A DNA stretch of 64,000 nucleotides from Paratrimastix pyriformis (Eukaryota; Preaxostyla; Paratrimastigidae): assembly GCA_027972325.1 (NCBI GenBank), contig JAPMOS010000002.1, positions 401,001-465,000 of the forward strand, read 5' to 3'. The number at the start of each line of letters is the position of its first letter. Within the stretch, counting starts at the first letter, position 1. The notes beneath the pieces were generated by a model. That model made no database searches. It saw only the letters and a program-made list of their open reading frames with translations, and had not been told where the DNA came from. Of the stretch, positions 31,739-64,000 are shown one piece after another. The translations under genes and the position numbers were made by a program.

Positions 31739-33381
31739 TTAGAAGTTGACGAAAACGTCCTGTTGGGAGCGATAATGAAAAGAATAAGAAAAAAGACAGC
31801 AGGGGGGGGGGGGGGGGGGGGCATCTTCCGCACGGACATTGGCGGCGGTGACCCCGATGACCTCGCCTGCCGGGGTCACATCGATTTCGGAGAAGCGTCC
31901 CGTGACGGGGACCCAAGTGCCCCCAGTCCAACGGAAGGGCTGGGTGGCGGAAAGCCCGGGGTGAGCCAGCTCATGGTCGAGGGATGGGCGAGTGGGCAGA
32001 CCTGGCCTTGGGGATCGCAGCCCCACATGTGACTGGCGGAGCCAACGGCGATTTTGCCCAGACGACCCTGCGATTCGATTGGGGTAAGGGAGGTTTTGAA
32101 TGAGTGAGTGTCTTCCCCAACCCCCTTCCACTATCGACGGACGGGAAGCGATACCCAGGCCGAGGTCATGGCGTCCCAGCGGTACACTTCGTTGCTGCGC
32201 GGAGAGGGAGAGGGGGGTGGGTGGAAAGAGGGTCAAATAAGTGATTGGGGGGGGGGGGGGACCCCGGCCGTTCAGTTAGGGCGTTCATACAGGGCGACTG
32301 ACCTCATGCCCACACAGCAGGCGGTTCCTGCCGGGTGGATGAGGAGAAGGGGAGAGGAGGATGGGAGTCGGGGCGTGAGTCAGAGCCAAGGAAACGGAAA
32401 AAGGCAGCTGGAATGAGGGACGGGTGTCCGTCGCAGACCATCCGCGCCACAGCTGAGGCTCTGGCACTGGCCGGGGATGGGGACCCAAGTCGCGCCGTTG
32501 GGATCCCACCGATACATGGTGCCCTGCCCGCAAGAAGACGTGTGAGCCGTGTGAGAGAAACCCGGGTCATGGCCATCGGGGCCAGGGCGAGACCTGGGCA
32601 GTGACGCCCCATACGTTGGCTGCATTCCCCACGGCAATCCGCTTCAGCTGCCCGGGAACGCGCTGCCACATGGTGCCATCCCACTATAGAGGGGCGCGCA
32701 GCCAGCGAAGATGAAGTGGATGATGGAGTGCGACTATAGACCCGGTAGATCTCGCCGTTATTCGGAGAAACGGCCCACACGGTACCATCAGCCCCGACAC
32801 CAATGTCGACAGCCTTCCCTGGGTGGGGGGTGAAGCGACCAGGAAATGTGGAAAAAGGCTGCGGACCAGGAATTTGGAGCCAACTGCCGGAGCTGGGGAC
32901 AAATTGGAAAATATCATTGGTTGCGTTGATTGCCCAAACAATGTTGCGACTCCCAGCACGAACAACAGTGAATTTGCTGTAAGAAATAGTCTACAATCAG
33001 GATCAATCAGAGGACAGACCCCGGAAGTTGGCGCCACTGGAAGGTTTGAGCGGCGGCTGAAGCAGTGGGAACGGCCATACCAGTGACAGGGGGCGCGGCA
33101 AAAGCCGCATTACCCGCGCACAGCCCGGTGACATATCCGGATTGGGGAACTTGGACCACCATGGGAGGTGCTGCCATAATGACTGGAGGAGGAATCACCA
33201 CAGGCGGAGGGAAAAAGAAGGGGTCCAGAATATCGTGGTGGAAGAAGGGAGGGGAATGGGAATGGTGATGGTGATGCTCCCAATGGGGCGGAGAGTGGTG
33301 ATGATGGTCAAAATGGTGGTGATCGTTGAACATGGCAGAACCTCCGGCCCCTCCGTGGTGGGGGTGATGATCGTTGAACAT
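31739..33381 (-). CDS. Tectonin-repeat (TECPR-like beta-propeller) protein, 8 exons
   Basis: Exons 33020-33381, 32742-32976, 32594-32683, 32439-32523, 32143-32186, 32002-32067, 31838-31939 and 31739-31759 phase perfectly into 334 residues. The first 80 or so residues are His-, Pro- and Phe-rich (FNDHHPHHGG, then a second MFNDHH). From there, tectonin-type units alternate WxxxPG and IxVGxxxxVWGV: WRQLPG, IVWAINATNDIFQF, SWLQIPG, DIGVGADGTVWAVS, WQRVPGQLKRIAVG, NVWGVTAQ, WVPIPGQ, YRWDAMTSAWVSLPG and KIAVGSASHMWG. By family, tectonin propellers bind lectin ligands or membranes; the partner here is unknown. All seven donors begin GTCT or GTCC; the acceptor at 32186 could also be 6 bp upstream. 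Confidence 0.85.
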
Positions 33382-33480
33382 CGATCTGAAATCCGGAACT
33401 GAAGAAAGAGGGAGAGCCCGCGGCCTTGGAGACAATTCGTGCGTTTGATAAGATCTGAACGAGGCTTCGAGCCTCCTGAG
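33382..33480. promoter_or_regulatory. Divergent promoter region, tectonin gene and phosphatase
   Basis: 99 bp between the two start codons (33381 - and 33481 +). No TATA-like element; bidirectional promoter inferred from spacing. Confidence 0.45.
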
Positions 33481-34982
33481 ATGCACCCTGCAAATGGGTT
33501 TTTGCCGCACTCCCTGATGGAGCCATTTTCCTATTTCAACAAACCCGCCGTTCTCCCTCCGCAGAACTCCAACAGTCCCAATAACAACATCAGCACTCTT
33601 TCACCGAAGAAACAGAAAATCGTTGAGCTCAGCAGAATAACAGATTTCATATTTGTGGGCAATCAAGTGGCAGCCAATTCCGGCAAAGACCTTCAGGTCC
33701 GGTCCAGTTCTCTCTCCATGATCCAAGTTTGGGTTTTGGCTTCCTCCCCCACAGGACGCTGGGATCACAAGGATCATTCGCCTCCGGAGTCAACCCACTC
33801 TTGCTGTCCCTGATTGCATTTCATCGGTGACTTTCTGCCAAATCGAAGATCTCCCATCCTCTAATATTTTGTCCTGTCTGGCGCAATGCCTCGAAGCAAT
33901 TCGGGCTGCTCGACTTGCGCATGAGTCCATCTTGGTCCATTGCCATGCCGGAAAGTCGCGGAGCCCCGCCATTGTCATCGCATTTCTGATGCTCGAGCAT
34001 CTATTTACACTTCGAGAAGCTTATTCTCATGTCGAGAAATGCCGGAATGGGTCTGTCTTCGAACACTTCAAACATCTTGACCCGCCAACCATCCCCTAGT
34101 CTCGCCATGAATCCATCCTTCAAGCGGCAGCTTGGCGACTTTGAATTTGAGATTTCCGGGCGGCGGACCGTGCGCTTCTGCCCGTTTTGTGGCGAGTTTG
34201 ACTGCTTTTGCCTGCAGAGTCAACAATTTCTACCCCCAGCTGCTCTGCCTTTCTCTCTGGTCAGACGCCCCGAGGTGGAGCAGGCCCACCCACCACCAAC
34301 AATCCCCCCGGACCCGCAACAGCCCCAACGGCAACACGCCTCCAAACACCTTGCCATCCCAACAAGCGGGCCGCTCTTTTCCACCTCCCCGATTGGCTTC
34401 TCAACACCCCCCATCGCCCCACTCCCTCCCCAGTTGACCCAAGGCGGCCTTTTCCCGTCGCTTGGCCTCTCGCCCCCAGCGGCCGACCGACTGTCGCCTC
34501 CTCCCGGGTTTCTCATCTCCCCCCCACTGCCGTCGCCATTCCCTCCGGCGGGTGCGACTCGGTCGATTTCCCCGGCGCCGCTGCTGCCTCGCCATCAGAT
34601 ACGGGTCCTGGCTCCCCCACCTCCGCCTCCTCCTCCTCCTCCTCCTCCACCTCCACCTCCTCCGCCCCCCCATCCCGGAACCCCCAGCCCCCAGCCTCTA
34701 TTCAGCTTCACGGGATTGGCGGCCGCAGCCGCAGCCACAGCGGTCACGGCAGTGGCAGCGGGCGGCGGAAAAAAGCAGGTTTCTCTCAACGAGTGGGCGC
34801 TTCCCCCCACCGCTGGCCTGGACACCCCTCCTCTCCGGCGTTGCCCGCCGGGCTCCTCCACCCCGGCCAGGACCGCTGCTCCCGCCCCGCCACCCCCACC
34901 CGGCACGACCCGAGGTGTACGGACGCCACCCCGACTGCCGGCTGTGTCACCCTGTGCAGCCGACACTCCAGCGCCACGATGA
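33481..34982 (+). CDS. Dual-specificity protein phosphatase
   Basis: Exons 33481-33696, 33755-34050 and 34100-34982, 464 residues. Residues 134-142 are HCHAGKSRS, the catalytic P-loop HCxxGxSRS with Cys135; an acidic IEDLPSSN segment upstream may carry the general acid. The domain (about 50-190) is small and of the atypical DUSP type: ITDFIFVGNQ, then the P-loop, then the AFLMLEH helix. After it comes a C-terminal segment with CPFCGEFDCFC (possible metal-binding cysteines), then about 230 residues rich in Pro, Ser and Ala with a Pro run encoded by CCT triplets (34615-34670). Donors GTCCGGT and GTCTGTC. Substrate unknown. A GTG start at 33439 is possible but ATG 33481 is preferred. Confidence 0.88.
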
Positions 34983-35182
34983 TCGTGGACCCCTCACTCT
35001 GCTTTTATTTTTGTCGTTTTTCTTAAGTGTGTGTGTGTGTGTTTTGAGTATCGCGTGCGTGCCGGTTTTCGAGTGCGGTTCGGTTCGCCCAGGGACGCCA
35101 TCTTGTCGGCTCTCGTTTTTTGTCTGTGTCTCTGTCTCCGTGCGTTTGTTGTTGCTGTCTCTCTTTTTTTGTCAGTGTCTCC

Positions 35183-35184
<2 letters not shown>

Positions 35185-35278
<94 letters not shown>

Positions 35279-35279
35279 G
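35185..35279 (+). repeat. TGTC tetranucleotide array
   Basis: About 23 TGTC units, nearly perfect. Confidence 0.97.
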
Positions 35280-35682
35280 GTCGCCCTTCCATCCCTCTTG
35301 AATCGCCTTGAGCCTCTTTGCCCGCGCCACTTGCGCGCATTGTAGCTTGTCGCTTCGCCATCATCTTCCCTTTTGGGTCTTCGTTTTTTCCTCCCCCTCC
35401 CCCTCCCTCCTTCTCCTCATCATCATCCTCCGCACCCTTCCCCTGGGGTTGGAGTTGGCGGGGCCTCCTGTGGGCTCGGGGGGCGTCGGGTGGAGAGCGA
35501 TTCGCGGCCGGTCACACTTTTGCCTCCCCGAACCTTTTCGCACCCTCCTCCTCCTTCTGTGATATCTTGGTCTCGTTTGCCACACGCTTGCCGTTGGTGT
35601 ACACCCGCCTCCCATCCACATCGGCGGTCGCTGCTGCCTCTGCCTGCCAGACCGCGCTTCTCCTCCTCCGTCTTCTTCTTTC

Positions 35683-35875
35683 TTCTTCTTCTTCTCCTCC
35701 TCCTCCTCCTCCTCCTCCTCCTCCTCCTCCTCCTCCTCCTCCTCCTCCTCCTCCTCCTCCTCCTCCTCCTCCTCCTCCTCCTCCTCCTCCTCCTCCTCCT
35801 CCTCCTCCTCCTCCTCCTCCTCCCTCACTTCTCACTTCTCACTTCTCACTTCTCACTTCTCACTTCTCACTTCTC
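35683..35875 (+). repeat. TCC trinucleotide array followed by ACTTCTC repeats
   Basis: About 42 TCC triplets (35695-35823) then seven ACTTCTC-type units. Strictly pyrimidine on +. Confidence 0.97.
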
Positions 35876-36321
35876 TTCTTCTTCTTCTCTCTTCTTCTCC
35901 CTTCTTCTGCGCCTCGCTGATCCATCGATCATCTTCATCTTCTTCCTCCTCCTTCCTTCCCCTCCTTTTTGTTTGTCATCATCGTCTTCTTCTCCACCTC
36001 CCTTCGGTCCTGTCTTCAGACGTTCTCTTGTCGAAAGAATCATGGGATCGCTCGCCATATTGCGTGCTGGAAGGCACAGTCCACGAGGGAAGCGCCATAG
36101 TCCACCAACATACGAGGAGCAGCGAAGAACCGTCCGTGCAGCTTGGCCCGGACCGCAAGCCGGCAGGTCAAGATGGGGCCCCATGGGGGCCGACCCGTCG
36201 ATCTCACCAAGGAGGGAGCCCAGCAGTGGAGTGGCGGCTGATCCGGGGGCAGGGGAATGGTGGCTTGCCGGGGGTGTAGCCACACGACGGGTGACACAAT
36301 CAGACAGAGACACACACATGT

Positions 36322-38616
<2,295 letters not shown>

Positions 38617-38715
38617 GTTGAAAGGCGGATTAAGGTTTGACGAAGTCCCGGCCGCTTGTGGTCGAGCTTTCAGACCCCGGGGGTTCTTTCGGCTGAGTCA
38701 GGCAATCGATCGGTC
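38617..38715. promoter_or_regulatory. Divergent promoter region, NadR-like gene and CorA-like gene
   Basis: 99 bp between start codons (38616 - and 38716 +), the same spacing as at 33382-33480. Bidirectional promoter inferred. Confidence 0.45.
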
Positions 38716-42206
<3,491 letters not shown>

Positions 42207-42471
42207 GTGAGCCCCAGTGCGCAGCCCACAGGTGGACCCCCATTCGCTCGCTCGCACCCCCGTCGGCCGTGGGGCTGGTTTTTTCCGGCGCCGCCAAGTC
42301 CGGCGGGGCATGTCTTGCGCTCCATGGGGATGTCGGATATAACCTCCCCCCCCCCCCCCCCCCCCCCCCGTCTCTCCACTCACCTGCCGGATGGTCGTCG
42401 CTCCCATTTGTGGGACCTGCGCCATGCGGCCCGAATAACAATGAATCGCTGCGTCAGCAACACCGGGGGTG

Positions 42472-42678
42472 AGTCCACCTCTCCGGCGGGGGAGTTAGGC
42501 CACCTCCGGCAGAGGAGTTAGGCCACCTCCGGCGGGGGAGTTAGGCCACCTCCGGCGGGGGAGTTAGGCCACCTCCGGCGGGGGAGTTAGGCCACCTCCG
42601 GCGGGGGAGTTAGGCCACCTCCGGCGGGGGAGTTAGGCCACCTCCGGCGGGGGAGTTAGGCCACCTCCGGCGGGGGGC
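42472..42678 (+). repeat. 23-bp tandem repeat, eight copies, spanning the ZSWIM7 stop codon
   Basis: Unit GAGTTAGGCCACCTCCGGCG plus GGG; TTAGG begins at 42495, 42518, 42541, 42564, 42587, 42610, 42633 and 42656. The rightmost copy contains the ZSWIM7 terminus (PPPEVA-stop on the - strand), so the array consists of copies of that gene's stop region. There are no spacers, so it is not a CRISPR. Confidence 0.95.
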
Positions 42679-43162
42679 TGCTGACAAATTGCACAAATTC
42701 CTCTTCGCTCACGGGTCTTTCTTGGACATGACCCATGGCCTCCGCCAACACTGCCGCCAGTTGGTGTTTGCACTGGGGCACAGAAAAAGGGGTCGTGCGG
42801 GTGGTGCCCAGAGGTGGGACAGACCATCGGAACTTCAAGTCGAGAAATCACAGAGTACATAAAACTTGGGCAGCTGCAGTAATGCGAGTAGGTGAGATAG
42901 TGGCTATTTTTCCCCTGAACCTGGGTGAAATGGCATGGTGTGAGAATGACCACGCCTGTGAACGGACCAAAAAACAAGAACGTGGTGTCCCAGTAACGGA
43001 GAGGCGAGTTACGTGCGATTGATCGAGAATTTCCAGTGCCTGTACAAGAGTTTGCTTGAAGATATAGTATAGACTGTAGAGAACGTCATCTGGGATACTT
43101 CCGGGAGTTTCACGAATCTTTGAAAGAAGCACAGGTATGACGGCACCAGCAAAGGTGTTCAT
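42656..43162 (-). CDS. ZSWIM7: ZSWIM7/SWS1 SWIM-type zinc-finger protein
   Basis: Exons 42968-43162, 42825-42920 and 42656-42772, 135 residues (human 140). N-terminal helices (PDDVLYSLYYIF, VQALEILDQ) match the ZSWIM7 family. The SWIM finger CxCxnCxH is Cys80, Cys82, Cys98 and His100 (HYCSCPSF ... CKHQLAAVL), interrupted by a 52-bp intron between M97 and C98. By family, SWS1 pairs with a Rad51 paralogue (SWSAP1/Shu complex) in homologous recombination. Introns are 47 and 52 bp, donors GTCCGTT and GTCTGTC. The stop codon lies in an eight-copy tandem repeat. Confidence 0.93.
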
Positions 43163-43318
43163 AAAGGATCCAGGACCCGGAAACCTGGGGCAAGAAAGTC
43201 GCCGGGCAGAACCCGGTATAGTGGATTTGCCTGGGCCAGCGACCCAGCAGCAAGAAAAGGACACCCAGCGTTTTCTCTCGTCCCCCGCGACCACCGTTTC
43301 AAAAAAAGGTTATTTTTA
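43163..43318. promoter_or_regulatory. Divergent promoter region, ZSWIM7 and HEATR1
   Basis: 156 bp between start codons (43162 - and 43319 +), ending in AAAAAAAGGTTATTTTTA just before the HEATR1 ATG. Bidirectional promoter inferred. Confidence 0.45.
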
Positions 43319-62435
<19,117 letters not shown>

Positions 62436-62736
62436 AGAGCCGAGAGGATGCACCTGTTTGATTAACCAGTGTTGTGTTGATGCCTGCTAACAAGACGCGA
62501 GCTGTTTCAAATGTTGTCAAGGGTCAAGGTGTTGGCGTGGGTGGGCCAGCAATCGGGGCGTACCACGAAACTGCCGAAGGGGCCTCAGAGTACATCTCGG
62601 GCCCGACCCCATCGCCAGGTCGTGGTCCTTGACATTACAAGCCGCTAGGCCCATGGCATGTTTTTTCCTTTTCCTATTCCGCTCAACACGATCCCAACGA
62701 TCAGCGGCCTGACGGCGTTGAGTTTGCCGGAAAAGC
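62436..62736 (+). other. Intergenic, nothing recognised
   Basis: 301 bp between the HEATR1 stop and the kinesin ATG, same strand; no repeat or RNA gene seen. Confidence 0.5.
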
Positions 62737-64000
62737 ATGAAGTGCACCACTGGGTTCTTGAGGCTCCTCCGCCGCCAGGAATTTGAACCGGCGGTCCGCT
62801 TCATGAAACCCACGAACGTAAAGTTTGTGGTTCGGGTGGCGCCCCTCCCAGAAAACACCTCCTCTTCGATCGGAGTTCTCGACGACCATCAGACTATTAT
62901 TTACTCGCCCGATTGGGGAGCCGAGCGGCAATGGAACTCGCGATTCGTCTTCGATAAGGTTGCTACACCGACCTTGGGGCAGCGTGCTTTCTATTATCAA
63001 TATTGCCGCCCACTGGTGGCTCTGTTTGCCCAACGCACGAATGGCGTTATCCTGGCCTACGGGCCCGCTCAATCAGGGAAGACTTTACTGACAGAGGGGT
63101 ATCCGGGTGATCACAATTTAGCAGGTTGCATTCCTCGGATTGCTGGTGACGTGTTGCGCTTCATCGATCAGCAACGGTGCACTGCGGGGGTTCAGCTCGG
63201 GCTGTGGGTCTCATTCCTTCAGGTTTGTCTCGCTCACCACAACGCACTCGTTCCAACACGAAACTGTCCCCTCCCAAAGTTTGTGAACGAACACACCTAC
63301 ATCGATCTCTTGGCCTCATCAACCACAGGGCCCCATCCCTCCCTGAAGATCGGGGAGGATCGTTGGCGTGGCAGCCACGTGGTGGGATGTTCGTCCGTTC
63401 GGGTGATTAATCCGGACGAGGTCACCGAGTTCATCCAACGGTCTGCCTTCCCCCCGTGGCTCTGTCCACGCATCACCATACTCTCCCCTTCCAGGGCCCT
63501 TCCGGCGCGCACGCATCGCACGCGCAACAACATCGTCCATACCATCTTTACCTTTGAACTCACGGAGCTGGCCCAAAACGGTCAGTCAAACCCTCCTGCT
63601 TTCCCTCATCTTCATCCGCCCCGTCTGTTTCTCGCAACAGGACAGCCGCTGCCCGGCCGGACCTCGAGCAAACTGTCGGTGGTTGAACTAGCCGCCCCTG
63701 AGGTCCCACCCTCCCGTCCCAAGCTCACCCAGCATCCCACCAAGCCCCATCTTCCCAACTCAACACCGCATCTTCCTCCTCCTCCCCTCCGTCAGCTGGG
63801 CCCCGACGCGAGCCCCGGGGGAAGCCTCCACTCGCCAGGTTGCCCGTCCACACCCGGCGACGGCTTCGGCACGCCCGGCGCCGCCCCCGCGAACACTGCC
63901 GGAAAGCGGAATCTGTGCTACAACGCCCTGGCCTGCGTCTTCAGCGCGCTGTTTAGCGGCCCCCGCCCCGGCCATGGCCACGTCCCGTACCGAAACTCCA
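62737..64000 (+). CDS. Divergent kinesin-like motor protein (3' end outside window)
   Basis: ATG 62737; proposed exons 62737-63222, 63280-63580, 63641-63702 and 63796 onward. The whole frame, introns included, is open to the window end. N-terminal strand VKFVVRVAPLPEN; FVFDKVATPTLGQ; P-loop GPAQSGKT (residues 109-116, replacing the usual GQTGSGKT). Next come VSFLQ joined to FVNEHTYIDLLA (kinesin VSxxEIYNExxxDLL), RTRNNIVHTIFTFEL (switch I region, usual NxxSSRSH degraded), SKLSVVELAAPE (switch II, usual LVDLAGSE degraded), and KRNLCYNALACVFSAL with HVPYRNS (usual NKSLxxLGxVIxAL and VPYRxS). The P-loop Lys is kept but both switches are atypical, so ATP turnover may be weak or absent. Subfamily cannot be assigned. 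Confidence 0.75.
   Translation, partial: MKCTTGFLRLLRRQEFEPAVRFMKPTNVKFVVRVAPLPENTSSSIGVLDDHQTIIYSPDWGAERQWNSRFVFDKVATPTLGQRAFYYQYCRPLVALFAQRTNGVILAYGPAQSGKTLLTEGYPGDHNLAGCIPRIAGDVLRFIDQQRCTAGVQLGLWVSFLQVCLAHHNALVPTRNCPLPKFVNEHTYIDLLASSTTGPHPSLKIGEDRWRGSHVVGCSSVRVINPDEVTEFIQRSAFPPWLCPRITILSPSRALPARTHRTRNNIVHTIFTFELTELAQNGQSNPPAFPHLHPPRLFLATGQPLPGRTSSKLSVVELAAPEVPPSRPKLTQHPTKPHLPNSTPHLPPPPLRQLGPDASPGGSLHSPGCPSTPGDGFGTPGAAPANTAGKRNLCYNALACVFSALFSGPRPGHGHVPYRNS

Larger units (their letters stand above)
34983..36321. other. Intergenic, repeat-rich, no gene recognised
   Basis: Between the 3' ends of two convergent genes. It contains a TGTC array, a CCT array and CTTCTCA repeats. Long open frames here are low-complexity translations. 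I found no conserved domain. Confidence 0.6.

Noticed and set aside
35318-35920. Pro-, Leu- or Glu-rich frames over the TCC array
   Set aside because: Low-complexity only; no conserved residues outside the repeat.
42472-42678. CRISPR array
   Set aside because: Units are contiguous with no unique spacers, and the genome is eukaryotic.

Overview
The window is nuclear DNA of a GC-rich eukaryote with many introns. Evidence: about 80 introns can be phased between conserved exons, several genes are eukaryote-specific (BBS1, kinesin, HEATR1/UTP10, ZSWIM7), there is a degraded LINE-like retroelement, and introns are loaded with ATC/GAT and other microsatellites. A BBSome gene plus a kinesin suggests a ciliated or flagellated protist. 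A free-living metamonad such as Paratrimastix is only a guess; the sequence shown does not prove it.

Layout, left to right. 105-2919 (+): last five exons of a DDX27/Drs1-type nucleolar DEAD-box helicase. 3468-11655 (+): three tandem paralogues of a ~700-residue leucine-rich-repeat protein with an F-box-like N-terminus; a broken copy of the BBS1 3' end lies before the third. 11851-18792 (-): complete 14-exon BBS1 (602 aa). 18854-20950 (+): fourth LRR paralogue. 21557-31412 (-): an unidentified multi-exon gene whose last intron appears to hold a 6.4-kb retroelement (about 21940-28392, same strand). That element has an ORF1 with a ubiquitin-protease-like domain and an ORF2 with GIY-YIG nuclease, reverse transcriptase, RNase H and zinc finger, broken by frameshifts. 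31739-33381 (-): tectonin-repeat protein. 33481-34982 (+): dual-specificity phosphatase. 36322-38616 (-): NadR-like NMN adenylyltransferase/ribosylnicotinamide kinase. 38716-~42206 (+): CorA/MRS2-like Mg2+ transporter. 42656-43162 (-): ZSWIM7/SWS1. 43319-62435 (+): about 39-exon HEATR1/UTP10. 62737-end (+): divergent kinesin, cut by the window edge.

Four neighbouring pairs are divergent with only 61-156 bp between start codons, so they probably share promoters. DDX27 and HEATR1 both serve nucleolar ribosome biogenesis; BBS1 and kinesin fit cilium and microtubule transport. No gene cluster forms an obvious single pathway.

Three genome-wide habits stand out. (1) Donor sites read AG|GTCCGT or close variants, with C at +3, in place of GTRAGT. 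(2) Many introns and 3' ends contain two to eight tandem copies of the adjacent exon boundary, including splice sites and stop codons. (3) Long C-homopolymers, always C on the transcribed gene's sense strand, sit before acceptors. Exon coordinates come from reading frames and phase matching, not from transcripts. Several genes show one-base frame breaks at G/C runs, which may be assembly errors.
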